A stretch of 10,016 bases of DNA from Pavlovales sp. CCMP2436 (lineage: Eukaryota; Haptophyta; Pavlovophyceae; Pavlovales), in the NCBI GenBank assembly GCA_026770615.1, contig MU631544.1, positions 71,622 through 81,637 of the forward strand, read 5' to 3'. The notes beneath the pieces were generated by a model, which saw only the letters and a list, made by a program, of their open reading frames with translations, was not told where the DNA came from and searched no databases. The position numbers were made by a program, and so were the translations under genes. Positions within the stretch are counted from its first letter, which is position 1; every line of letters starts with the position of its first letter. Positions 1-6,941 of the stretch are shown here, one piece after another.

Positions 1-100
1 TTTCGCGGATTTTGGCGGGCCCTGATCGCAGTTAAAGGATCCAGGGCGCGGACGTCGTGTCGCGGGTGACTGGGGGAGGGGGGGGCAGAGTCATGGTGGG

Positions 101-130
101 GACATAAGCGGGCATAGGCGGGCATAGGCG
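101..130. repeat. 10-bp tandem repeat, three units
   Basis: Three adjacent 10-mers, gacataagcg, ggcataggcg and ggcataggcg, run directly into the 28-bp array. Their core 'ggcata' is also inside the 28-bp unit, so the two arrays probably grew from the same seed. Confidence 0.75.
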
Positions 131-238
131 TACATCGTGGACGGCATAGAGGAAAGCGTACATCGTGGTTGGCATATAGGAAAGCGTACATCGTGGTTGG
201 CATAGAGGAAAGCGTACATCGCGGTTGGCACGTATGAA
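128..238. repeat. 28-bp tandem repeat, four units
   Basis: Units start at 128, 156, 184 and 212. Each begins gcgtacatcgtgg (gcgtacatcgcgg in the last) and continues with a variant of ttggcatagaggaaa. Units 1 to 3 differ at a few positions and the fourth decays after about 20 bases. A unit of 28 is not a multiple of three, so the minus-strand open frame across it is not a credible protein. Confidence 0.9.
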
Positions 239-245
239 TCCGGAC

Positions 246-321
246 TGTTAGGCTTCGGGCTACTAAAATAGCACATGTTAGGATTCGGGCTACAAAAATA
301 GCAATTGTTAGGGTTAGCAAC
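246..321. repeat. 30-bp tandem repeat, two full units and a partial third
   Basis: Units start at 246 and 276, with a truncated third at 306. Each begins tgttagg, continues with ttcgggctac and ends in a stretch containing aaaatagca. The partial third unit contains ttagggttag, which resembles a telomeric motif, but only one and a half copies are present. The element aaaatagca also recurs in the poly(A) signal array at 6347-6390. Confidence 0.85.
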
Positions 322-384
322 TGTGCGCGTGTAGGTGGGCTTAGGTAAGTGCAAGTGGAAGTTTTGGAGTTTGGGACAACGACA

Positions 385-402
385 GGGTTGGGGTAGGGTG
401 GG
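385..402 (+). other. G-quadruplex-forming motif
   Basis: Four runs of three or four guanines are separated by loops of one or two bases (TT, TA, T). This meets the classical quadruplex rule. A second G-rich tract is at 71-86. Function is unknown; such motifs are common in telomere-proximal and promoter DNA. Confidence 0.6.
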
Positions 403-626
403 TGGCTCGGGAAGTTGCAGCGGTCAGATTAGCCCCTCGCCAGACCAAGTTGAAAAAATCGAAAAAGAGGTAAGGTATACCCTTAGCAAAAAGTGTGAAA
501 TTTGAAATTGCGTTTGCACAAGCGTAAAGGCGTGGCGGGTGGCTGGATTGATTACGGAGGTCCCAAGGGGTCTCGGGGGCGTCGGCAGAAGGCTCGGGAG
601 CATCTGAAAGTTCGATGGAGGTCGGT

Positions 627-674
627 AAAAATGATTCCCCCTTCGGAGTTCGAGGGGGGAATCATTTTTTTTTT
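627..674. terminator. Long A/T-flanked hairpin resembling a transcription terminator
   Basis: The left arm 627-641 (five A, then tgatt and five C) is perfectly complementary to the right arm 655-669, giving a 15-bp stem with a short GC-rich loop. Ten consecutive T residues (665-674) close it. This has the form of an intrinsic terminator and, being A-tract/T-tract symmetric, could act on both strands. Some giant viruses are known to end transcripts at palindromic hairpins, so a 3'-end signal is possible. No intact gene ends just before it, so its use here is unproven. Confidence 0.6.
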
Positions 675-911
675 AATGTAACTTAAACAAATATTGCTGC
701 TACAGGGGGTCGCGGGCAATAAGAACGGCGCATTTTGAGGCGGAGGCTGAGTTTCTTAGTAAGTTACATACAAACGATGCAAAACGTGTCTCGGGCCTCA
801 CTCGGACATCAGTGGGGGCCGAGGCCGCTGCTGTGATAACCCAGGTGGGGCACACCTCGGGCCGTGCTATGCTAGTGATAAGCCTACCGACCCTACCCCC
901 ATACTGCAGGA

Positions 912-933
912 GTTGCAAATGATCATTTGCAAC
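912..933. repeat. Perfect 22-bp palindrome
   Basis: The half-site gttgcaaatga at 912-922 is followed directly by its exact reverse complement at 923-933, with GATC at the centre and no spacer. Such symmetry fits a dimeric protein-binding site, a resolution site or the trace of an inverted duplication. No neighbouring gene indicates which. Confidence 0.8.
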
Positions 934-1119
934 CGAGGAGGGCTACCGGAATTGCACATTTTCGAGATGGGCTACAGGAATGGCACATCTAGGGTTAGAG
1001 TGGTGGATTGGCATAGAGGAACCTAATGCCTCGGTAGACGATGTTGGGTAGATTAAGAAACCAGGTCTTTGCTCGGTCGCGCTTTTTGGACTGGATTATT
1101 TTCTGACGCAATAGCAGCA

Positions 1120-1422
1120 ATGTTTCTTCGTCGTCATGAAATGAAGATCAGACCCCGCCTTGGATACGAAAGCTTCAATGTCGACTACAACGACGACGGC
1201 AAAGTAAAAATCGTCTCGTGTAAATGCTGCAACGAAAACAAAACAATGATGCAGATGAACCACCGGAAAAGACGCGGAGGCAATATCTCGGTCTCCACAT
1301 TGTGTTGCCTGTGTTATCGGGAGCAAAACCGGATCCGCGCAGCTCGCTATCGCATCACGCATGACGACAAAATTGAAATATGCACTGCGTTTGCAATGAT
1401 TGATAATACCTCGATCCGGTAA
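1120..1422 (+). CDS. Small Cys-rich putative zinc-binding protein
   Basis: A 100-residue open frame from the ATG at 1120. The frame is open further upstream to a TTG at 1069, and another ATG lies at 1144. The centre holds SCKCCNENK and, about 25 residues on, LCCLCYREQNR followed by a basic RAARYR stretch. The spacing (Cys pair plus Lys, then a second Cys pair plus basic residues) resembles the small zinc-ribbon proteins common in large DNA viruses and phages, often near HNH nucleases. No catalytic HNH residues are seen. The segment between the Cys pairs is strongly basic (HRKRRGG), consistent with nucleic-acid binding. It ends in TAA. The same frame stays free of TGA to 1944, which is probably incidental. 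Function is not known and the zinc role is inferred from the Cys pattern alone. Confidence 0.55.
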   Translation: MFLRRHEMKIRPRLGYESFNVDYNDDGKVKIVSCKCCNENKTMMQMNHRKRRGGNISVSTLCCLCYREQNRIRAARYRITHDDKIEICTAFAMIDNTSIR

Positions 1423-1562
1423 ATTCCAAACTCATTGAATCCCTCGAATCCCCCCAATCTCTAAAATCCTCGATTTGATCAAAAATCCTCGATCTTAAAA
1501 AGTGGTGGTGCGTTCTTTGAGCCAAATAAAAATCTCAGACATGGTCATACAAGATTATCCGT

Positions 1563-2102
1563 ATGGGTAGCCCAATCTCAAACGCTCAAGCAGATCGCCT
1601 CATTGCCAACGCCCGTGTCCGTATGGGAGAACGCCGGCCAAGGATTAACGTCACTGGTGCCCCGTATTTGCTATTCCCCAAGTCCCCACCCAAGTCCCTC
1701 GCCAAGTCCCTCGCCAAGTCCTGCGCGTGGCTCAAACTGTGGCTCAAACTGTGGCCCGCCCTGTTACGACCATGGTGAATTGCCAGCCAAGTGCAATGCG
1801 GATTCGCAGCAACCAGTACAACCTGAGCGCAACCAAAATGAAAAGCATCAATGTTCGCGTTGGATCTCTGAACGAAATATTTCTCGAAGTGTTTGGAATC
1901 TCAAAGGATCTTTCTGTAATTCTTGCCAAAAACATGTACTTTGAATCTGGAAACCCGCCAGTAATTAGGCGTCTTCCAACAGCGAAAAGGTATTCGAAGT
2001 GGCTTTTTCCCGAATGCTTCGCAGTGCCAAAAGAGATAACATGCGTTTTGCTCGTCTTGGTTTAGTGTCAGTATCTCGCTCTGGTCCTTTGGGTCGCTCT
2101 GA
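1563..2102 (+). pseudogene. 5' remnants of a large viral gene, frame-hopping
   Basis: Coding-like stretches lie in successive frames without a gap. From ATG 1563 the frame gives MGSPISNAQADRLIANARV and continues to about 1670. The next stretch, about 1678-1750, encodes a Ser-Pro repeat in a second frame. About 1779-1965 in a third frame has a normal mixed composition (for example SINVRVGSLNEIFLEVFG). About 1975-2135 returns to the second frame with a basic segment and a Gly-Ser run. The next long frame then opens at 2103. The changes occur at or near 12-bp repeats. The simplest reading is one gene's 5' region broken by indels. Separate small genes with real Pro-Ser or Gly-Ser linkers cannot be excluded. 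No family is recognised. Confidence 0.4.
1678..1751 (+). repeat. Two adjacent 12-bp tandem arrays (Ser-Pro coding)
   Basis: Four units of ccaagtccctcg (first and last slightly changed) occupy 1678-1725, followed by two perfect copies of tggctcaaactg at 1728-1751. Both have a 12-bp period, so copy-number change keeps the frame. In one frame they read as a Ser-Pro linker followed by a GSNC repeat, and in another as Lys/Ala/Ser-rich. They separate two coding-like stretches that are in different frames. Confidence 0.85.
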
Positions 2103-3260
2103 CTCAGGATCGGGCTCAGGATCGGGCTCAGGTCAGCGCAGGATTCCGAGTGTGTTTCTTCTGCTGCAGATTTTAGCGAAAGAGGTATACACCTGGACCA
2201 CCAGGGCTGTTTTCGGTACATTGCAACACACACATCCTGGAAAGTACCATCTAACCAAGAAACACAAATACCTTCGTTGACAAGCGGAATCACCTACGAC
2301 GTTCTTGTGAATGGATTGCACACACGAAGTGATGGCACGGTTAAAACATTATTCACCAGGAAAAGTCGTGCAACTCTTGATTCTCCACGAGACCTGGAGG
2401 ATGCAATGGATTTTAGATACACTAGACAAGAGTTGATAAAACGAGCCCTTGAACATCCGGGAGAATTCAAGAACAGGGGTAGCTCAGGAGACAGTTCAAG
2501 GGTAATGTTTTCTGATTTTTACAGCTCGTTTTCGTTTACCGAAGTCATGGACGTATCTTCTGGAGGCGGCGGCGGCTCTGGCTCTGGTGATTTTTTAATT
2601 GCAGACGCTCCCACGGTCAATTGTATTATTCTCCCGTTTATCGAAAGATTAACCGAAATTACTAAAATAGCGCAAGATATATTGGATATCACCCCAATTG
2701 CATCGAGGGGGCGCCCTAAAAAAGGTGAAATAAAAGATAAAGAATTGATAGCAGAGCATACCGAAACACGCGAAAAGCACAGCAGAGAACTCAAAAATGC
2801 AGAGACTGGAATTAAACGCCTTCAAGAAATAAATGAAACCGTATTTGCAGCTGGTGGGATTAAGCATAAAGACATTGAAACAATGAAGGATATTGTGACT
2901 GCATCTGGAGCCAATTCGCTCACCATAATTTCACCCTTGCGCAGAGGCAATGACTCATATATTCACATAGACAACCCGTCTCCTGTACGAGTTTATGGTG
3001 TTCCTAAAACACCTGTGGTAATGCTGCTTTGCTCCCTAACACACGTAGAGTCATTCACTGGCGCAGTAAAAAATGGTACTTGGTGCATTTCATCTTCAGA
3101 GTCAATAAAACTTGGCGTAGAAGAAATGACAGCCAAATACGAAGAACTGAAGGACACCGAACAACTTATTATTTATCCCTCTGGTTCCTACGACTACCCC
3201 CAAAAAATAATTTGCATGGACGGTACACATTTCGTGCTAGAAACGCTGTATAGCATTTAG
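2103..3260 (+). pseudogene. Large-gene segment with AT-hook-like motif and coiled coil
   Basis: This frame is open from 2103 to a TAG at 3258. A non-ATG start (TTG 2277) is possible, but the coding character reaches back to about 2150, so the true start is probably upstream in the frame-shifted region. From 2277 the segment is 327 residues. Around residues 95-103 it has a Gly/Ser linker (SSGGGGGSGSG). At residues 144-149 (2706-2723) it has RGRPKK, the core of an AT-hook or nuclear-localisation-type motif. About residues 150-190 are charged and heptad-like, suggesting a coiled coil. The last 100 residues look globular. The same frame continues beyond the TAG with no gap, so this is read as the upstream part of the gene that ends in the helicase. 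It may instead be a separate gene of unknown function. Confidence 0.5.
2104..2132 (+). repeat. 12-bp tandem repeat (Gly-Ser coding)
   Basis: Two perfect copies of tcaggatcgggc at 2104-2127 and the first bases of a third. In one frame it reads as alternating Gly and Ser, matching the Gly-Ser linker encoded at about 2560-2592. The preferred coding frame changes immediately after it. Confidence 0.8.
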
Positions 3261-4149
3261 AGCAGAGAGGTGTGGAGGCCTCAAATAACAAACGCTACTA
3301 TGAATTCAGAGAATGTAGGCATGGTGGTGTTTTGCGCTGCTATCAAATCTGTACTGTTAACCGTAAGGTGCAAGTTTCCAATGTACTTTGAATTTACCAA
3401 CAACTTGACGAATAAAAAAGTCGACAGACACCTAAACTGATTTGTTGATGATCGAATCTTAAATATCGACTAGGCAAAGGCACACACGAGGGCTTTTGAT
3501 CCGTGCATGGATGATCTCCTCGGAACACCTGGAAAGTGCATTGGCAAAATTCAGGAATCATTTTTGCTATCGTCTCAGGAAGAAATGATTGGCATGCTCG
3601 AGCAAAAGGGGGTAAAGGAAATTTTAATTATAGACAAAGAGAGCGTTGATTTTGATAGTGTCAGCATCGAAAAAATAAAGAAACGCGTGTTGCGTATAAA
3701 CAGTAAAATTAACGTTTCGTATATCACGGTTGAAAAAGTAAGAGAGGTGCTCATGCACATATAAACTACAGAGATTGCAGCAGCAGATGTGGAGAGGTTT
3801 GATTTTTTCTTGAATAAACTTATGCCACCGTCGTCTCCATCTGTACCGAATGTTTTAACATTTGTGGAAGCCCGTTTTTGGCTGATGTGCGGTGTCAAAT
3901 TTACAGGTATTTCGGCAATGGTGTCTTACGATTCCATCGATATAAAGTGGGATGAAACTAAATACGTGAAGGAAATTGGGATTTGACATTTCGCAACAGC
4001 TGTAGGCGCAGGTATGCGAGCAAGCACCACGGAACGTTTCCAAATAATAGGTACATTCGAAAAAGCTTATAATTTTGCTGAACTTCTCCGAGATGATCCT
4101 GAAAACCTGGACAACACCAGGGTAAAGATCAGAATGGTTGGCAGTTCTT
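3261..4149 (+). pseudogene. Middle segment of the large gene, interrupted by four in-frame stops
   Basis: The frame of the preceding segment continues here and is the only one with coding character. It is interrupted at 3438 (TGA), 3471 (TAG), 3762 (TAA) and 3984 (TGA). The open stretches between stops are ordinary protein sequence. One around 3507-3760 is Lys/Glu-rich and helical-looking, and one at 3789-3983 is more globular. An ATG at 3300 or 3507 could start a shorter gene, but five consecutive pieces in one frame with no intergenic gap argue for a single broken gene. The segment ends at the duplication at 4120-4240, where the frame changes. No known domain is recognised. Confidence 0.45.
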
Positions 4150-4240
4150 CAGGATCATGGCAGTTCAAAACCATGATCCTGAACTGCCATGAATTTTACA
4201 CACAAAACCTGGGTAAAGATCAGAATGGTTGGCAGTTCTT
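4120..4240 (+). repeat. 30-bp direct repeat flanking a hairpin: 91-bp frame-breaking insertion
   Basis: An identical 30-base block occurs at 4120-4149 and 4211-4240, an offset of 91 bases. Between the copies 4139-4160 pairs with 4171-4189 (19 bp with a three-base bulge and a ten-base loop), and an alternative stem pairs 4156-4166 with 4181-4191. Because 91 leaves remainder 1 on division by three, both copies encode the peptide VKIRMVGSS but in different frames. The first belongs to the upstream frame and the second to the helicase frame. This looks like a replication template-switch or duplication scar in a once continuous gene. Confidence 0.85.
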
Positions 4241-5685
4241 GTGTGAAAATAAAGCACCCAGTAAATAGAGTGAACACAACTGCTCATATATCCGGGTACG
4301 TAACAGCCTGCCAGCTCATTCAAGCGGTAATTCAATCATTTTTGATTCCTAATGTGCTAGAGCTTGTAACCGACGGTGTTTACTGCATTCGTGAAGAGGG
4401 GCTTGACTATGAGAGCGTGCTAATGCCACATTTTCTTATGAAGGATTGCGGCTATATCCCAAACAGCCCGTGTGGACCAAGCATCTGTGGTTTAAGGGTA
4501 AAGGTAGATGCATTAAGCACAAACCCTCAAACGCTAACTTTTGAAACAACCGACGAATTAAAGACCCTGTTCAAACTTCGCAATTATAAACTTCTTGGAC
4601 CACTTGAGGCCAGGTCGGGAAAGCCCACCATCATGACTGGCGCGGCTGGTTCGGGGAAGACTACTCTTTTGGCCATGGAAGTTACTCAAATGAGCATGCC
4701 TGATTGCCTTTTTGTTTCACCGACTCACCTGTTCAGAAAAGACGCAGTGCAGAAAGGGTTTACGCAAACAATGTGCCACGCTCGACTGCTTGGAGAAACA
4801 CGGTCGATCACAGAGGAAACATCCCGAAACCTGGCAATATACCCGCCCGCCAACATTATCGTTGATGAGTCATCAATGCTTACCCAAATTGGCCGTGTAA
4901 AAATTGAAGCACTTGCGGCCTCTATAGGATCAAGACTTTTTTTCATTGGCGACTATTGCGATATAACCGACACGCCGATGCAATGCCCGCCAATAAGCAG
5001 TGCTAGCATGAACATTGAAAATCTCAGAAGAGTTCACATCGCTGGAGTGAGGCGAACCACAGACATTGGTTTAATGGATCTGCAAAACGATTCGCGCCTT
5101 ATAATTACTGGGTCTGCTGGTGGCATTTACGTGCTTGGTGGATGAGCGGAAAACGCAATTACTGCGGCTCGCAGGTTGGTAGAAGAAGCCGTTCCAGAAG
5201 ATAGACACTTTTCCATTTACGGTATATGCGAAAAATTCAAGGACGGTGACGTTGTCCTAGCATCAACCCGTGTATGCCCCCATTGCGGTCAGAGTTCATA
5301 CGAAAAATGCACATGCGTGAACGCAACGTGTCTGGATGATGTGAATTTTAAAAGTAAACTTGGAAAGGAAAAATACATTTCGAAAAATACGCTTGAGGAT
5401 GGTACGGTGAATCTTTGGCTCTTAAATGCCTACACATTGGTTGCCCTGACTTACGCCCGTGAAATGAGGCCTGAAAGGGGAAACGTTGATTGGAAATGCA
5501 TAAAATCAATCAAGGAGACTGGACTGGTAAACGGGTCAAGATTTACAGCGGACATCACAAATCCAGTGTACAATGGTAAAAATTTGACAGAATTAATCGG
5601 AGACAGCATCACTTATTGCCCTTCTTCCACAATTCACAGTTTCCAGGGAATTACCTTTGAAAATGAAACCATGTTTCATTATTGA
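4189..5685 (+). pseudogene. Superfamily 1 DNA helicase domain (RecD/Pif1-like), broken
   Basis: Predicted ATP-driven helicase, probably the viral replicative or recombination helicase. Walker A GAAGSGKT is at 4639-4662. LFVSPTHLF (motif Ia-like) follows. Walker B IIVDES is at 4855-4872, and FIGDYCD (motif III-like) starts at about 4942. A later segment has LVNGSRFT, the Asn-Gly element of RecD/Pif1 helicases, and HSFQG (5635-5649) is the motif V region. Between motifs III and V is a Cys cluster (5275-5331; C-x2-C, C-x-C, C) that could bind zinc and is unusual for the family. About 130 residues of unrecognised sequence precede Walker A. The ATG at 4189 lies in a rearranged segment and is unlikely to be native. 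An in-frame TGA at 5143 splits the domain, yet the coding signal resumes at once in the same frame. At 5683 the frame ends inside a duplicated palindrome. Family call firm, exact subfamily uncertain. Confidence 0.85.
5275..5331 (+). other. Putative zinc cluster inside the helicase
   Basis: Residues CPHCGQ are followed by KCTC and a further Cys within 19 residues, giving five cysteines in the spacing C-x2-C-x7-C-x-C-x4-C. It lies between the ATPase core (motif III) and the NG/motif V region, so it would be an insertion in the second RecA-like domain. Zinc binding is inferred from spacing. Confidence 0.5.
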
Positions 5686-5708
5686 AAATGAAACCATGTT
5701 TCATTTTC
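5657..5708 (+). repeat. 24-bp direct duplication of a near-palindrome, breaking the helicase frame
   Basis: A 24-base block at 5657-5680 is repeated at 5682-5705, an offset of 25. The second copy with its next three bases forms an 11-bp inverted repeat (gaaaatgaaac and its complement) around a three-base CAT loop. The first copy runs into TGA at 5683-5685. Like the event at 4120-4240, an offset of remainder 1 and an inverted repeat coincide with a loss of frame. Coding then resumes in a third frame at 5703. Confidence 0.85.
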
Positions 5709-6053
5709 ATCTCAGTCGATGAAGGGAGTGTCATTGGAGATTCATACTTTTTTTGCAGCATGAATTAGGTAAATCAGCACATGGTCATCGGTTATTTGTA
5801 TGACATTGGAAGCTTCGATATGCACAGAGGGATATATTACAAGGCCAACTTGGAAAATCTGTTCATATACTCGGAAGGGGACAATCAGATACGCGAGGCG
5901 TACCAAACACCGCCTATCTTGTCGCGTTACATCCTGTATAAACAAAGGAAGCAATCCGAAAGGAGAATACTGCTAATGGGTTTAAAAGATCCCCAATTAA
6001 AATTAAATTTTAAATATCACGGAGGTGTATACGGAAGAGATGTCCTCTCTTAA
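5703..6053 (+). pseudogene. C-terminal segment of the helicase gene
   Basis: After the rearrangement at 5657-5708 a third frame is open from 5703 to TAG 5766-5768 and again, in the same frame, to TAA 6051. Its position directly after helicase motif V, and the lack of any gap, suggest it holds the end of the helicase (motif VI region) and a C-terminal extension. An arginine-finger motif VI is not clearly visible. The ATG at 5781 gives a 90-residue open frame (starting MVIGYLYDIGSFDMHRG) that a gene caller would report as its own gene. Its last 14 bases overlap the start of the next gene. Confidence 0.5.
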
Positions 6054-6348
6054 TCCTAATCAGCACCACTTCCAGTCTTACCTCAATGCGTTCACTGATG
6101 GACGCGCTCGTCGGTTTGAAAACAGCGATCTGCTCGATTGCTACAATTTTGTGGATTTCAAATGGATCGATGACGAGGCTGCCACTGGGTACTTGGTAGA
6201 TTCGGACACGAACAACGATACTTATGGGTACCGATGTCAAAGTAACGATGTCAACCCTGATAATTATAGACGAGAACAACATCACACAGGGTACGTACGA
6301 AAACCTGCCAAGCTTAGACAGTACATGGCTGAACACAAAAACGTTTAA
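6040..6348 (+). CDS. Small acidic protein of unknown function
   Basis: A 102-residue open frame from ATG 6040, beginning MSSLNPNQHHF. A GTG at 6025 would add five residues, but the ATG is preferred. It is rich in Asp, Asn and Tyr in the middle (DSDTNNDTYGY) and basic near the C-terminus (VRKPAKLRQY). No signal peptide or membrane segment is evident and no family is recognised. It overlaps the end of the helicase gene by 14 bases and its TAA is embedded in the first of four poly(A) signals. It is one of the few frames in the window without internal damage. It may be a small virion or accessory protein, which is a guess. Confidence 0.6.
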   Translation: MSSLNPNQHHFQSYLNAFTDGRARRFENSDLLDCYNFVDFKWIDDEAATGYLVDSDTNNDTYGYRCQSNDVNPDNYRREQHHTGYVRKPAKLRQYMAEHKNV

Positions 6349-6390
6349 TAAAATAGCACAATAAAATAGCATAATAAAATAGCAATAAAA
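6347..6390 (+). terminator. Array of four AATAAA polyadenylation signals
   Basis: AATAAA occurs at 6347, 6360, 6373 and 6384, carried by a tandem unit of about 13 bases (aataaaatagcac and variants). The first overlaps the stop codon of the preceding gene. This supports eukaryotic-type mRNA 3' ends for the plus-strand genes. Confidence 0.7.
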
Positions 6391-6415
6391 ATATTCCACA
6401 CTGTTAATAACTTAA

Positions 6416-6763
6416 CAAAATGGAAAACTTTACGCCACAAGTGACCCTCAGATCTTCGAGACAAAGCTAAACGAGATCACACGTTTAATAAATCAGATGA
6501 AAATAATTGACGCTGATGTGCGCTTAATCAACGTAAAAACCATGAGCAACGGCACCATCTTTGGTGGATTTTCCCACGACCGGAAACTCTACTTTAAAGT
6601 AAATTTCAATTTTATAACCGTGTTCAAAAGCGGCTTTATATGCAGCGAGGACCAGTATAAGCTGCTCATAAAAATAAAACAGACATCATTTTTCCAAAGG
6701 AGGAGTGTAAGATCATCGACGACGAAGACGACCCGTGCTGCGTCATTTTCTAAGCCCTTCTAA
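6416..6763 (+). pseudogene. Small protein gene of unknown function, frameshifted at both ends
   Basis: One frame is open from 6416 to TAA 6761, with an internal ATG at 6497. Coding character begins well before that ATG, right after an ATG at 6420 that lies in another frame, so a 1-base indel after a start at 6420 is likely. At the 3' end, near the A-rich run 6670-6680, a second frame takes over. That frame is acidic, contains KEECKIIDDEDD and a CC pair, and ends at TAA 6751. The Ser/Thr-rich tail of the first frame therefore looks like an artefact of a shift. The gene would encode about 110 residues. The central part alternates hydrophobic residues and looks beta-rich. No family is recognised. 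Confidence 0.45.
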
Positions 6764-6776
6764 CTAAGCCCTCCGC

Positions 6777-6782
6777 TTTATT
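6777..6782 (-). terminator. Poly(A) signal for the lipase gene
   Basis: TTTATT on the plus strand is AATAAA on the minus strand, about 140 bases past the lipase stop codon. A single hexamer is weak evidence, but orientation and distance fit. Confidence 0.35.
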
Positions 6783-6800
6783 TCCTAAGTCCATTTCACG

Positions 6801-6941
6801 ATGATGCTCCATCATCAGCAGTGCACAACCTACAAGTGCCAGAAGCGTGATCTGAAGCATACTCGAAAGCTATACGAAATGTTCGCGCCCTCAATGTTTG
6901 CGCCCTCGATTTCATTTCCCTCAATCACCGGAAGTTTTTAG
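6801..6941 (+). CDS. Possible very small ORF with MFAPS repeat
   Basis: A 46-residue open frame starting MMLHHQQCTTYKCQKRD and ending in TAG. It contains two nearly identical 15-base units encoding MFAPS at about 6881-6910. It lies in the gap where plus- and minus-strand genes converge, and its end overlaps the lipase stop by 21 bases. A small stem (gatgatg, ctc loop, catcatc) covers its start. Composition is unremarkable, so it could be noncoding. Confidence 0.2.
   Translation: MMLHHQQCTTYKCQKRDLKHTRKLYEMFAPSMFAPSISFPSITGSF

Larger units (their letters stand above)
1..1068. other. GC-rich repetitive left flank without a convincing gene
   Basis: This kilobase is richer in G+C than the gene-bearing part and is dominated by short tandem arrays, G-runs, a long hairpin and a palindrome, each listed separately. 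Open frames exist on both strands, but they either translate the repeats or lack a start codon and a recognisable motif. Degenerate relatives of the array units recur near 945-1020, for example a stretch with 'ttggcatagagga' at about 1007. The character is that of subtelomeric or intergenic host DNA, or of a viral terminal repeat. The sequence does not decide between them. Confidence 0.6.

Noticed and set aside
128..305. CRISPR array
   Set aside because: The units are directly adjacent without unique spacers, so these are plain tandem repeats.
306..321. Telomere repeat tract
   Set aside because: Only about one and a half TTAGGG-like units occur, inside a degenerate 30-bp repeat.
91..354. 87-residue minus-strand open frame
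   Set aside because: It is a translation of the 28-bp and 30-bp tandem arrays, with repeated Tyr/Asn/Pro patterns and no independent coding signal.
1096..1362. Minus-strand open frame opposite the Cys-rich gene
   Set aside because: It is a shadow. The plus strand has paired cysteines and a basic linker, and the minus product has low-complexity Val runs.
5138..5174. A 37-base GT...AG intron that would remove the TGA at 5143
   Set aside because: Its removal would change the frame, whereas the coding signal on both sides and within the stretch is already in one frame.
6010..6399. 129-residue minus-strand open frame
   Set aside because: It overlaps an intact plus-strand gene and its poly(A) array. 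The N-terminal Tyr/Phe/Leu run comes from the AATAAA repeats.
6801..6821. Small hairpin (gatgatg, ctc, catcatc) as a terminator
   Set aside because: A seven-pair stem without a T-tract is too weak to call.
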